Assembly: GCF_002294995.1 (NCBI RefSeq)
Contig: NZ_NSGF01000016.1
Span: 1 to 64,000, forward strand
Direction of reading: 5' to 3'
Source of the DNA: Mesorhizobium sp. WSM3860
Lineage (GTDB): Bacteria; Pseudomonadota; Alphaproteobacteria; Rhizobiales; Rhizobiaceae
Length of the DNA stretch: 64,000 bases
Positions 9,184 through 17,337 of the stretch are shown piece by piece; position 1 is the stretch's first letter; each line of letters opens with the position of its first letter. The notes beneath the pieces are model-generated. The model ran no database searches and was not told the origin of the DNA. It saw only the letters and a list, made by a program, of their open reading frames with translations. The position numbers and the translations under genes were made by a program.

Positions 9184-9687
9184 ATGCTCAGCGTTCTCAT
9201 CGAAACCAGGAACGACGAAGAAGGCCTTGCCCGCACGCTGGCCTCGCTGATCGGCGGCGCGGTCGAGGGCGTGGTGCGCGACGTCATCATCTGCGACACC
9301 GGCTCGACCGACCAGACGCATCGCGTCGCCGAGCATGCTGGCTGCCACTTTGTGGCTGGCGGCATCGCAACAGGCATCGGCCAGGCCAAGGGCGACTGGC
9401 TGCTGCTTTTGGAACCCGGCGCCCGGCTCGCCGAAGGCTGGATCGACGAGGTCGTCGCTCACACGGCAAGGCAGACGATGCCGGCGCGCTTTTCACGCGC
9501 CCGCGGCAATCGCACGCCGTTTCTGGTCCGGGTTTTTTCCGGCAACCGCGCTCTGGAGGAAGGGCTTGTCATCAGCAAGCGCCAGGCCACGGCGCTGGCG
9601 AAAAGCGCCCGCAGCGCCGAAGCCCTGGCGCGCGGCCTCGCTACCAGAAGGCTGAATGCCGAAATCTGGGTGGCGCCGCCGAAGTGA
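9184..9687 (+). CDS. Short glycosyltransferase family 2-like protein
   Basis: A 167-residue protein with the start of a GT-A fold: MLSVLIETRNDEEGLARTLASL, then IICDTGSTDQT resembling the nucleotide-sugar binding D-x-S-T-D segment, and LLLLEPGARL. It is about half the length of usual GT2 enzymes and lacks a clear second catalytic region, so it may not transfer sugars. No strong ribosome binding site is seen; the ATG follows AAA. It is divergent from the radical SAM gene. Confidence 0.7.
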   Translation: MLSVLIETRNDEEGLARTLASLIGGAVEGVVRDVIICDTGSTDQTHRVAEHAGCHFVAGGIATGIGQAKGDWLLLLEPGARLAEGWIDEVVAHTARQTMPARFSRARGNRTPFLVRVFSGNRALEEGLVISKRQATALAKSARSAEALARGLATRRLNAEIWVAPPK

Positions 9688-9872
9688 GCGCACGCCCTCC
9701 TTCTCTCACAAGAAGGGGAGAAAAAGCGCAAACTTTTGCCGGCCCGTTCTATTGTGCATTGCACAAAAAATTGCGATGCATTAGCATCTTCTTGAAGCGG
9801 GACAATCGGGATTGGGTGACGATGAAGCGGACGGCTGGCGCTTCGTTGGACGCCATGCATACGAGGAACCCG

Positions 9873-10847
9873 ATGACCCTTGGTACTCCAGACAATTCAG
9901 GCGCGGCCAGCCTGGAGGCGATCGCCCGTAATGGCAGCCTGTTCAGGCGCATCGCCGTACGCATCCCAACCTATCTGAAAGATCTGCGCGAAAATCCGGC
10001 CTGGCTGCCGATGTTCGTGCTGGCGCGCACCATGCCGGGGCGACGCATGCACTGGCTAGGCGCCAGACGCGTCCGCCCGCTCGACAATGCGGGAGAGACG
10101 ATGTTTGCCGGCGTCGATTGCGAGGCGGTGGTCGCCGGCCTTCGCTCCGATGGGCTGTTTTCGGGGTTCACGCTGCCGCCGGCGATCCATGAGGAGATCG
10201 CCGCTTTTGCGCAACGCACGCCCTGTTTCGGCAATTTCGACCGCCGTCTCGAATTCATGCCGGGCGACCATGCCGAGGCGGAGAAGCGTTTCGGCCGCTC
10301 GCTGCTCAGCGGGCATTATTTCGAGCGCATTCTCGATTGCCCGGCGGCGCTTGCCATCCAGCGGGATCCGCTGCTCCTCGACGTCGCGCAGAACTATCTC
10401 GGCGGCCAGGCGAAACTGATCACCACGCGCGTCTGGTGGAGCTTTCCGACCGGCAAGGCCTCGGATGCCGACAAGAATCTCGCCTCGCTCGGCAAATACC
10501 ATTTCGATCTCGACGACTGGCGGATGCTGAAATTCTTCTTCTATCTGGTGCCGGTCGACGCCGGCACCGGCCCGCATGTCTATGTCCGCGGCAGCCACAG
10601 GCGCCGCTCGCTCAAGCACCAGCTCACGCTTCTGGTCGGCCACCCCGCGGAAGAAGTGCTGGACGTCTACGGTCCGGAAAGCCCTGTGACGCTGACGGGC
10701 GAGGCCGGCCTCGGCTTCGTCGAGGATCCGTTCGGCTTCCACATGGGAACGGTGCCGGCGCATACGCCGCGACTGATGATGGAGATCGGCTTCGGCGTCT
10801 CGCGGCCGTCGCGCCGCCGCTTCCACGGCGAGCCGGTCATCCGCTGA
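9873..10847 (+). CDS. PhyH-like Fe(II)/2-oxoglutarate dioxygenase-family protein
   Basis: A 324-residue protein. The second half has the jelly-roll marks of phytanoyl-CoA dioxygenases: HFD (residues 210-212) as the first two iron ligands in KYHFDLDDW, then FFFYLVPVDAGTGPH, GSH, and a distal GFHMGTVPAHTPRL holding the third His and a 2-oxoglutarate-binding Arg. The substrate is unknown. The ATG at 9873 has GAGGA five bases upstream; an in-frame ATG at 9822 would add 17 residues. Confidence 0.72.
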   Translation: MTLGTPDNSGAASLEAIARNGSLFRRIAVRIPTYLKDLRENPAWLPMFVLARTMPGRRMHWLGARRVRPLDNAGETMFAGVDCEAVVAGLRSDGLFSGFTLPPAIHEEIAAFAQRTPCFGNFDRRLEFMPGDHAEAEKRFGRSLLSGHYFERILDCPAALAIQRDPLLLDVAQNYLGGQAKLITTRVWWSFPTGKASDADKNLASLGKYHFDLDDWRMLKFFFYLVPVDAGTGPHVYVRGSHRRRSLKHQLTLLVGHPAEEVLDVYGPESPVTLTGEAGLGFVEDPFGFHMGTVPAHTPRLMMEIGFGVSRPSRRRFHGEPVIR

Positions 10848-10862
10848 GCCGGACGGGGGCCG

Positions 10863-11411
10863 CTACTCCGGCTTGCCACCTCGCCTGAGATGCTCGTCCA
10901 GCCGCGGCATGATCTCGACGAAGTTGCAGGGCATGTGCCGGTAGTCGAGCTGCGCCTTGATGATGCCGTCCCAAGCATCCTTGCAGGCGCCGGGCGAGCC
11001 CGGCAGCACGAAGACGAAGGTGGCGTTGACGACGCCGCCGGTCGCCCGGCTCTGGATTGTCGAGGTGCCGATCTTGTCGTAGGAAATCCGGTGGAAGACT
11101 TCCGAAAAGCCGTCCATGCGCTTTTCGAAAATCGGCTCCAGCGCTTCCGGCGTTAAGTCGCGGCCGGTGAAGCCGGTGCCGCCCGTGGTGATGACGACGT
11201 CCACCGTTTCATCCTTCGACCAGGCGAGCACTTTTTCGCGGATCTTTTCGCGGTCGTCGGTGACGATGTCGCGAGCGGTCAATATATGGCCAGCCTCCGC
11301 GATGCGGTCGGCCAATATCTGCCCCGATTTGTCATCGGCCAGGCTGCGCGTGTCGGAAACCGTCAGCACTGCGATGCGCACCGGGATGAAGGGGCGGCTT
11401 TCGTTGGCCAT
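10863..11411 (-). CDS. moaB: MoaB-like molybdopterin adenylyltransferase family protein
   Basis: A 182-residue MoCF-fold protein. TTGGTGFTGRD (75-85) and the C-terminal LPGSPGAC match MoaB/MogA enzymes, which bind molybdopterin and adenylate it for molybdenum insertion. The ATG overlaps the ispE stop codon (TGATG), so it is translationally coupled to ispE although the pathways are unrelated. E. coli MoaB is of unclear need, so the exact activity is inferred from family only. Confidence 0.9.
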   Translation of the reverse strand: MANESRPFIPVRIAVLTVSDTRSLADDKSGQILADRIAEAGHILTARDIVTDDREKIREKVLAWSKDETVDVVITTGGTGFTGRDLTPEALEPIFEKRMDGFSEVFHRISYDKIGTSTIQSRATGGVVNATFVFVLPGSPGACKDAWDGIIKAQLDYRHMPCNFVEIMPRLDEHLRRGGKPE

Positions 11412-12313
11412 CACTCGGTCTCCATGCTGCGCGTCGCGGCCACGAACCAGCCGGGATGCCGGCCGCGGATCTCGATCGCCGCGCGCTTGGCGACATTGCC
11501 GGTCTCGAACAGGCCGAAGCAGGTAGCGCCGGAGCCCGACATACGGGCAAAGCCGGCTCCCGCTTTTTTTAGCGCCTTGAGCGCGTCGCCGATCGCCGGT
11601 TGGATGGCGCGAGCGGCAGGTTGGAGATCGTTCCGCGTCGTGTCCAGCCAATTGCGAATGCTGTGAAAGTCGAGGCGGCCGGGCAGCGGCGGCAATGCCT
11701 CATTGTCAGGTTTGGAAAGCCCCTTGAACACTTCGGGTGTCGAAACGGCCACGCCCGGGTTGACCAGGACCAGCGCCAGCGCCGGAAACTCCGTCAGCGG
11801 CGACAGTTCATCGCCGATGCCGCGCGCAATGAGCGGCCTTGCCTTGAGGCACATCGGCAGATCGGCGCCGAGCGTCAGCCCGATCCGCCCCAGCCCGGCC
11901 TCCTCGATGTCGAGCTCCCAGAGGCGCGAAAGGCCGCTGAGCGCCGCCGCCGCGTCGCTCGAGCCGCCGCCGACGCCGGAAGCGACCGGCAGGTTCTTCT
12001 CCAGCCGGATGGCGACTGGTGGCGTCTGTTGCGCGCCGGCTTCCCGCCGCAACGCGTCGCGAGCTTTGATTACCAGATTGTCGCCATCGATTGGCACGCC
12101 GGCGGCGAAGGGTCCAGAGACCGCGAACGCGTCGCGCTCGGCCGGCTCGATCTGCAGCCGGTCCCCGAAGCGCGTGAACACGGCGAGGCTGTCGAGCAGG
12201 TGGTAACCGTCCGCGCGCCGTCCGGTGACATGCAGCGCGAGGTTGATCTTGGCAGGCGCAAGCCATGTCCGGGACTTGGCCTCGGCCTCCAGAATGTCGG
12301 CTGTTGGCGAGAT
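11411..12313 (-). CDS. ispE: 4-diphosphocytidyl-2-C-methyl-D-erythritol kinase with non-canonical start
   Basis: A GHMP kinase of the MEP isoprenoid pathway, which phosphorylates CDP-methylerythritol. The N-terminal APAKINLALHVTGRRADGYH and the ATP loop LPVASGVGGGSSDAAA are intact, and LPGS-like C-terminal motifs follow. No in-frame ATG, GTG or TTG lies upstream of APAKINL; the first is a GTG at 12181, which would remove that motif. I place the start at an ATC (12313) because AAGGA (12327-12323) is nine bases upstream; CTG at 12322 and ATT at 12295 are alternatives. Length is then about 300 residues, normal for the family. Confidence 0.88.
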   Translation of the reverse strand: MSPTADILEAEAKSRTWLAPAKINLALHVTGRRADGYHLLDSLAVFTRFGDRLQIEPAERDAFAVSGPFAAGVPIDGDNLVIKARDALRREAGAQQTPPVAIRLEKNLPVASGVGGGSSDAAAALSGLSRLWELDIEEAGLGRIGLTLGADLPMCLKARPLIARGIGDELSPLTEFPALALVLVNPGVAVSTPEVFKGLSKPDNEALPPLPGRLDFHSIRNWLDTTRNDLQPAARAIQPAIGDALKALKKAGAGFARMSGSGATCFGLFETGNVAKRAAIEIRGRHPGWFVAATRSMETE

Positions 12314-12318
12314 GGGGT

Positions 12319-12504
12319 TCAGTCCTTGGCCAGACGGTACTCGCCGGTCTTCGGATCCTTGACCAGCGTTCCCATCGTGCCGTTGGCCGCCTGCTTCTCG
12401 GTGCGCCGGATCTTGGCCGTCACGCGCTCGGCCTCGCGTACGAAAGCGCGATAGCCGAAATAGGCGGCAGCGCCGACGACAACGAAGAAAATGATTTGCG
12501 GCAT
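12319..12504 (-). CDS. Small single-span membrane protein
   Basis: A 61-residue protein: an N-terminal membrane helix (PQIIFFVVVGAAAYFGYRAF), a basic stretch and a C-terminal LVKDPKTGEYRLAKD tail. GGAG lies before the ATG. Its stop codon overlaps the region where ispE must start, so ispE translation is probably coupled to it. The family function is unknown; the D-P-x-T-G-x-Y tail resembles short conserved alphaproteobacterial proteins. Confidence 0.75.
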   Translation of the reverse strand: MPQIIFFVVVGAAAYFGYRAFVREAERVTAKIRRTEKQAANGTMGTLVKDPKTGEYRLAKD

Positions 12505-12588
12505 CTCACAACTCCTCCCGCGCTTCTCGCGGCAAGGCCGGCCGGATGGGTCGGTCAAGCGGTCATGCTAGACGCAATCATGGCTTTT

Positions 12589-13446
12589 TCAAAGCCCGAA
12601 GCGCGCCCACAGCGCGCGCTCTTCCGCCGCATCGATAACGCCGCTGGCCGCGGCCGCGGCGATGTCGGGGACGGTAGAACGCGATCCGAACAGGCCGAAA
12701 CGGCCAAAAAGCCCGCGCGGCGCGGTGATCAGCCTGAGCTGCGTCTTTTCGCCGAAACGGGTCTTGAGCACGCTGCGCATGTCGCCCAGCGCATCGACGA
12801 GACCGAGCTCGAGGCCCTTCTTGGCGGTCCAGAACAGCCCGGTGAATAGCTCCGGGTCGTCCTTGAGCTTGGTACCGCGCCGTTCCTTGACGAGATCGAT
12901 GAAGGTCTCATGCACTTCGAGCTGCAGCGCCTTCAGCCGCTCGACGTCTTCCCTCTTCTCCGGCTTGAAGGGGTCGAGCACGGCCTTGTTCTGGCCTGCG
13001 GTGTGGACGCGCCGCTCGATGCCGATCTTCTTCATCAACTCCGGGAAGCCGAAGGAGGCGGAGACGACGCCGATCGAGCCGACGATCGAGGAAGGGTCGG
13101 CGAAGATCTCGTCGCCGGCGATTGCGATCATGTAGCCGCCCGAGGCCGCCACATCCTCGACGAAGACAAGCACTCGCCTGTCCTTCTCTGCCGCGAGGTC
13201 GCGGATGCGCTTGAAGATCAGCCGCGACTGCACCGGCGAGCCGCCAGGCGAATTGATCGAAATCGCAACCGCCGGCGCGTCGAAGCCGAACGCTTTCTCG
13301 ATAACCCCGGCCGTCGAGGCGAGCGACAGGCTTGGCCGGAACTGGCCGCCGCCGGGCATGATCGTGCCATGCAGCCGGATGACCGGAATGGTGACGACTG
13401 TCGAGCGCCAGGATTTCGGCAGCAAGCGGTTGAAGAAGCGTTTCAC
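12589..13446 (-). CDS. S49 family serine peptidase (SohB/SppA-like)
   Basis: A 285-residue ClpP-fold peptidase acting at the membrane, where the family degrades signal peptides or membrane proteins. INSPGGSPVQS (64-74) is the oxyanion region, Ser102 in VAASGGYM the nucleophile, and Lys154 in AGQNKAVLDPF the likely general base. The single-domain size fits the short SohB type. The GTG start has GGAGA about nine bases upstream; an upstream TTG at 13464 lacks a site. No strong signal peptide is present, though residues 15-25 are hydrophobic. Confidence 0.92.
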   Translation of the reverse strand: MKRFFNRLLPKSWRSTVVTIPVIRLHGTIMPGGGQFRPSLSLASTAGVIEKAFGFDAPAVAISINSPGGSPVQSRLIFKRIRDLAAEKDRRVLVFVEDVAASGGYMIAIAGDEIFADPSSIVGSIGVVSASFGFPELMKKIGIERRVHTAGQNKAVLDPFKPEKREDVERLKALQLEVHETFIDLVKERRGTKLKDDPELFTGLFWTAKKGLELGLVDALGDMRSVLKTRFGEKTQLRLITAPRGLFGRFGLFGSRSTVPDIAAAAASGVIDAAEERALWARFGL

Positions 13447-13553
13447 GAAAGCTTGTCTCCACAAGAGGTGCTAGAGCAAGGTGAAACCTCGTCCTTGCTT
13501 CCGGCATGTAGGAATTCGCCGCGCAACGGCAATGCCGCATCGCCGGCCTCTGA

Positions 13554-14348
13554 TCAATCGCCGAACAGCGACGCGAGCCCGTTGTTGATCATCTCGGTCC
13601 GCTCCGTCGGCTCGTTACCGGATGCTCCGTGCAAGGTGAGCGGCGGCCGGATCGACAGTTTTCCGCGCGCGCCGAGCACAGCCCTGACAACGATGCGGAT
13701 CGCCGCCGCGTCCGGGCGCGGGTGGACGCAGAGCATCTCGGCATCTCCGAAGCGGCCTTCCATCGCATCGAGGATGACGACAAGCTGCTCCGGCCGCGCA
13801 ATCGCCGCCAGCCCGCCGCGCGGCTTGACGACGGCGGCCGCACTCCTGATCCAGCGCTCGAACAGCCCGTCCTCCGTGACATGCGCTTCTCTGCGCAGCG
13901 CGTCCGGCGTGGCGCGGTCTTGCGCCGCGTTGAAGGGCGGGTTCATGACGACGAAGTCGAACGAATTGTCGGCAAGTCCGGCTCCGTGCCGTGCCCGTCC
14001 CGCAAGCGTGACGTCGGCCTTAAGCACCGAGGCGCGGTCGCCGAGATGCGCGTTCCCGGGGTGGGCAACCGTGGCGGCGGCAAAGGCCGCCATCTCCGCG
14101 GAACGCTCGACCAGAACCGCGTGTGCTTCAGGGCAGCGCGACAGCACGGCGAGCGCCGCCGCACCAGCGCCCGCGCCGAAATCGGCGAGCCGGCCGGAAA
14201 AGCCAGATGGGACGGCAGCAGCCAGCATCATGGCGTCCATGCCGGCACGGTGGCCTTGCCGCGGCTGCACCAGCCAGAAGCGCCCGCGATGGAAGGCGTC
14301 GACCGTGTGGGCCGGCGTGTCCTGGGCGAGGGCGGTTGATGCTGCCAT
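13554..14348 (-). CDS. tRNA1(Val) adenine-N6 methyltransferase family (TrmN6-like)
   Basis: A 264-residue SAM-dependent methyltransferase. Motif I is LADFGAGAGAAALAV (54-68) and the adenine-N6 motif IV is NPPF (136-139). This combination, with the QPRQGHRAGMDAMMLAAA start, is typical of TrmN6/YfiC proteins that modify A37 of tRNA-Val, though substrate assignment in alphaproteobacteria is by homology. It starts one base from the stop of the DUF2007 gene, so the two form an operon. Confidence 0.88.
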   Translation of the reverse strand: MAASTALAQDTPAHTVDAFHRGRFWLVQPRQGHRAGMDAMMLAAAVPSGFSGRLADFGAGAGAAALAVLSRCPEAHAVLVERSAEMAAFAAATVAHPGNAHLGDRASVLKADVTLAGRARHGAGLADNSFDFVVMNPPFNAAQDRATPDALRREAHVTEDGLFERWIRSAAAVVKPRGGLAAIARPEQLVVILDAMEGRFGDAEMLCVHPRPDAAAIRIVVRAVLGARGKLSIRPPLTLHGASGNEPTERTEMINNGLASLFGD

Positions 14349-14573
14349 TTATTTACGGCGGATCTCGTTCTCGATGCCGGCATCCTTCAGGATGCGCCGC
14401 GCGGCATCGGCTTTCTCGGCATCGACCATCACGCGCCTGGGCAGGATGCCGATCGATCCGTCGAGCACGCTCATGTTCTGGTCGGCGACGAAGCAGGCGA
14501 TGCCGGCGTCGCGCATGAGCGATTCGACGAAGGAGATGAGGACGGCGTCGTTAGTGCGGACAAGCTCGATCAT
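14349..14573 (-). CDS. DUF2007 domain protein
   Basis: A 74-residue ferredoxin-like protein beginning MIELVRTNDAVLISFVESLM, with MSVLDGSIGILPRRVMV and KADAARRILKDAG. This is the compact DUF2007 (putative signal transducing) fold that resembles a PII-like domain. Its stop codon abuts the ATG of the trmN6-like gene. An in-frame start ten residues upstream lacks conservation. Function unknown. Confidence 0.85.
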   Translation of the reverse strand: MIELVRTNDAVLISFVESLMRDAGIACFVADQNMSVLDGSIGILPRRVMVDAEKADAARRILKDAGIENEIRRK

Positions 14574-14735
14574 GGAATGAAAATCGCAGGTTGCGGTGCT
14601 CATGTAAACGCCGAGGCAGCCCAGCGCCAGCCAAACCGCGCCAATTCGCCTCTTGCCGTGCGCGGTTGTGCCGACCTAGAGTCCCACCGGGACCAGGGTG
14701 TTGTCGGGCGCGTCAATGAGACGGGAGTGATCGTG

Positions 14736-15749
14736 GTGGGTGTCGTTCTGAATATAGAAGGCAAGCGGGAACCTGCTTCCATCCAGGATCTCATCGACCT
14801 GACGGCAGCCGACATGGGACGCGTCAACGAGCTGATCCTGTCGAAGGCCGGGTCCGACGTCGAGATGATCCCGGAGGTCGCCAACCACCTGATCTCGTCC
14901 GGCGGCAAGCGGCTGCGGCCGATGCTGACGCTCGCTGCCGCCCAGATGTTCGGCTATGCGGGCGAGGGGCACGTCAAGCTCGCCACCGCAGTCGAATTCA
15001 TGCACACCGCGACGCTGCTCCATGACGACGTCGTCGACGAGAGCGCGCTTCGCCGCGGCAAGAAGACGGCGCGCATGATCTGGGGCAACCAGGCGAGCGT
15101 GCTGGTCGGCGATTTCCTGCTCGGCCAGGCTTTTCGCATGATGGTCGAGGTCGGCTCGCTGGAGGCTCTCGACATCCTGTCGAGCGCCGCCTCCATCATT
15201 GCCGAGGGCGAGGTGATGCAGCTTGCCGCCGCCAAGAATCTGGAGACCACCGAGGACGAGCATTTCGCTGTCATCAAGGCCAAGACCGCCGCCCTGTTCT
15301 CGGCCGCCGCCGAGGTCGGTCCGGTGATCGCGCTCGCTTCCCGCACCGACCGGGCGGCGCTGCGCTCCTATGGCATGAATCTCGGCCTTGCCTTCCAGCT
15401 CATAGACGACGCGCTGGACTATGGCGGCTCCAGCAAGGATCTCGGCAAGAATGTCGGCGACGATTTCCGCGAGGGCAAGGTGACGCTGCCGGTGATCCTC
15501 GCTTATCGGCGGGGCACCAAGGCCGAGCGCACCTTCTGGAAGCGCGCCATCGAGGAAAATGTCGCCGACGATGCCGGGCTCGAAAAGGCGATCGGCTTGA
15601 TGACCCGCCATGGCGCCATCGCCGACACGATCGGCCGCGCCCGTCACTTCGGCGAGATCGCCCGTGACGCGCTCGCGCCGCTGGAGGCGACGCCGCAGAA
15701 ATCGGCGCTGATCGACGTCATCGATTTCTGCATCAGCCGCGTCAACTGA
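14736..15749 (+). CDS. ispB: Long-chain polyprenyl diphosphate synthase
   Basis: A 337-residue trans-prenyltransferase that extends farnesyl diphosphate with isopentenyl units, giving the ubiquinone side chain. The first Asp-rich motif is DDVVD (97-101) and the second DDALD (224-228); GGKRLRP binds the allylic substrate. Chain length (octa- or decaprenyl) cannot be read directly, but decaprenyl is usual in this group. The third of several GTG codons (14736) is chosen, with GGGAG eight bases upstream. It is divergent from the DUF2007-trmN6 operon. Confidence 0.93.
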   Translation: MGVVLNIEGKREPASIQDLIDLTAADMGRVNELILSKAGSDVEMIPEVANHLISSGGKRLRPMLTLAAAQMFGYAGEGHVKLATAVEFMHTATLLHDDVVDESALRRGKKTARMIWGNQASVLVGDFLLGQAFRMMVEVGSLEALDILSSAASIIAEGEVMQLAAAKNLETTEDEHFAVIKAKTAALFSAAAEVGPVIALASRTDRAALRSYGMNLGLAFQLIDDALDYGGSSKDLGKNVGDDFREGKVTLPVILAYRRGTKAERTFWKRAIEENVADDAGLEKAIGLMTRHGAIADTIGRARHFGEIARDALAPLEATPQKSALIDVIDFCISRVN

Positions 15750-15846
15750 GCGCCTGTCGGCCTTTCTTGGCATCGCCTGGCGTCCGCCGGGCAGGAGCAC
15801 CTGCGAATCCCGCTGTGGCCATCTCGACAAACGGCCACAGCACAAA

Positions 15847-15856
15847 TTATCTATAA
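15847..15856. promoter_or_regulatory. BioR box upstream of bioR
   Basis: The palindrome TTATCTATAA matches the known BioR consensus TTATMKATAA exactly. It ends three bases before the bioR ATG, so bound repressor would block both transcription and ribosome access. It implies autoregulation. Confidence 0.85.
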
Positions 15857-15859
15857 AAT

Positions 15860-16525
15860 ATGGCCAACACAGAGGACACGATCGCCGTCCGCATCAGCAA
15901 GGAACTGGCGGACCGCATCATTTCGGGTGCGATCGAGCCCGGATCGCGGCTGCGCCAGGATTATGTCGCGGCGGAATTCGGCACCAGCCACGTGCCGGTG
16001 CGCGAGGCCTTCCGCCGCCTCGAGGCGCAGGGTCTGGCCATCAGCGAGCCGCGCCGCGGCGTGCGCGTTGCCGCTTTCGACCTCGGCGAGGTCAGGGAAG
16101 TGGCCGAGATGCGCGCGGCGCTCGAAGTGCTGGCGCTGCGCCACGCCGCGCCGCATCTGACGCCGGCGATCCTCGACCGGGCGGAGGAGGCGACCAAGGC
16201 GGGCGACAAATCCCGCGATGTCCGCTCCTGGGAAGAGGCCAATCGCACCTTCCACCGCTTGATCCTGACGCCCTGCAACATGCCGCGCCTGCTTTCCACC
16301 ATCGACGACCTGCATGCCGCAAGCGCGCGTTTCCTGTTCGCCGCCTGGCGCTCCGAATGGGAGACCCGCACCGATCAGGATCACCGCGCGATCCTGAGCG
16401 CGCTCAGGCAAGGCAACACGGAATCGGCCGCCGCCACGCTCGGCCGGCATGTGCAATGGATCGGCCAGAAACCGGTCAAGACCGCCTCCGGCAGGACGCG
16501 CGACGCCTTCGCCATCGTCGGCTAG
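15860..16525 (+). CDS. bioR: BioR, GntR-family biotin regulator
   Basis: A 221-residue GntR/FCD-type repressor: an N-terminal winged helix (about 8-75, with GAIEPGSRLRQDYVAAEFGTS and VPVREAFRRLEAQG) and an all-helical C-terminal effector domain. The call as BioR rests on context: exact BioR boxes in front of itself and of bioY, which follows on the same strand. BioR replaces BirA-type regulation in many alphaproteobacteria. There is no Shine-Dalgarno sequence before the ATG; the operator occupies that place. Confidence 0.9.
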   Translation: MANTEDTIAVRISKELADRIISGAIEPGSRLRQDYVAAEFGTSHVPVREAFRRLEAQGLAISEPRRGVRVAAFDLGEVREVAEMRAALEVLALRHAAPHLTPAILDRAEEATKAGDKSRDVRSWEEANRTFHRLILTPCNMPRLLSTIDDLHAASARFLFAAWRSEWETRTDQDHRAILSALRQGNTESAAATLGRHVQWIGQKPVKTASGRTRDAFAIVG

Positions 16526-16699
16526 CGGGAGCGCAGACACAGCTGCCTTTCGGCGCTCCATCGCAGTCAAATGTCGGTTTTGGGCGCCCCGATAACCGGT
16601 GAATGGCTCAGCCTCATCGCTCCTGTGACCTGCCTCGCGCGATGGAGCGCTTGCCATCTCCGCAAAAATGTGGATTCGATAATAGATCGATTGCAGGAA

Positions 16700-16709
16700 T
16701 TATCTATAA
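16700..16709. promoter_or_regulatory. BioR box upstream of bioY
   Basis: A second exact TTATCTATAA palindrome, 20 bases before the bioY GTG and just upstream of its ribosome binding site. It is flanked by GAA and GTTC, slightly extending the symmetry. Confidence 0.88.
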
Positions 16710-16728
16710 GTTCAACCAGGACATCACC

Positions 16729-17337
16729 GTGACAAACATCGCCGTTTCCACCCGCAAGCCTTCCTTCAGCCCGCTCCAACTTCACAGCCGCTCCATTGTC
16801 TGGCAGTTCGGCGCCGTCGTCCTCGGCTCGCTCTTCCTGGCGCTGTCGTCCTACATCGAGGTGCCGATGGTGCCGGTTCCGGTGACCATGCAGACCTTCG
16901 CGGTGACGCTGGTCGGCGCGCTCTATGGCTGGCGCTTCGGCGCGCTCACCATCGCGGCCTGGCTTGTCGAGGGTGCTGCCGGCTTCCCGGTTCTGGCCGG
17001 CGGCGCGGCCGGCGTGCAGCACTTTGTGGGCCCGACCGGCGGCTATCTCTTCTCCTTCCCGATCGTCGGTGCGATCGTCGGCTGGCTGGCCGAGCGCGGC
17101 TGGAACGGCAATCGGGTGGTGCTTGCCTTCGCCGCCATGCTGATCGGCAATCTTCTGTGCCTGGTTCTCGGCACGGCCTGGCTTGCCGCCATGATCGGCG
17201 CCGAGAAGGCCATCACCTTCGGCTTCCTGCCCTTCATCGTCGGCGGACTGCTGAAGTCGGCGCTGGCCGCCGCGACGCTGAAGCTCTTCTCCACCTATCG
17301 GGCCGAACCGCGCGACCGCTCGTCCGAGACGCAATGA
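16729..17337 (+). CDS. bioY: Biotin transporter BioY
   Basis: A 202-residue S-component of an ECF-type biotin transporter with six predicted helices. VPVPVTMQTFAVTLVGALYG and the Gly-rich FVGPTGGYLFSFP segment are BioY signatures for biotin binding. No bioMN genes are adjacent, and solitary BioY can take up biotin or use a shared ECF module. GTG start with AGGA seven bases upstream. Regulated by BioR through the box at 16700. It overlaps the next gene by four bases. Confidence 0.95.
   Translation: MTNIAVSTRKPSFSPLQLHSRSIVWQFGAVVLGSLFLALSSYIEVPMVPVPVTMQTFAVTLVGALYGWRFGALTIAAWLVEGAAGFPVLAGGAAGVQHFVGPTGGYLFSFPIVGAIVGWLAERGWNGNRVVLAFAAMLIGNLLCLVLGTAWLAAMIGAEKAITFGFLPFIVGGLLKSALAAATLKLFSTYRAEPRDRSSETQ

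Noticed and set aside
11808-12266. An ATG-started frame over the start of ispE, raising the idea that ispE is frameshifted
   Set aside because: The ispE frame itself is continuous from before APAKINL to the stop codon, so the gene is intact and only its start codon is unusual.
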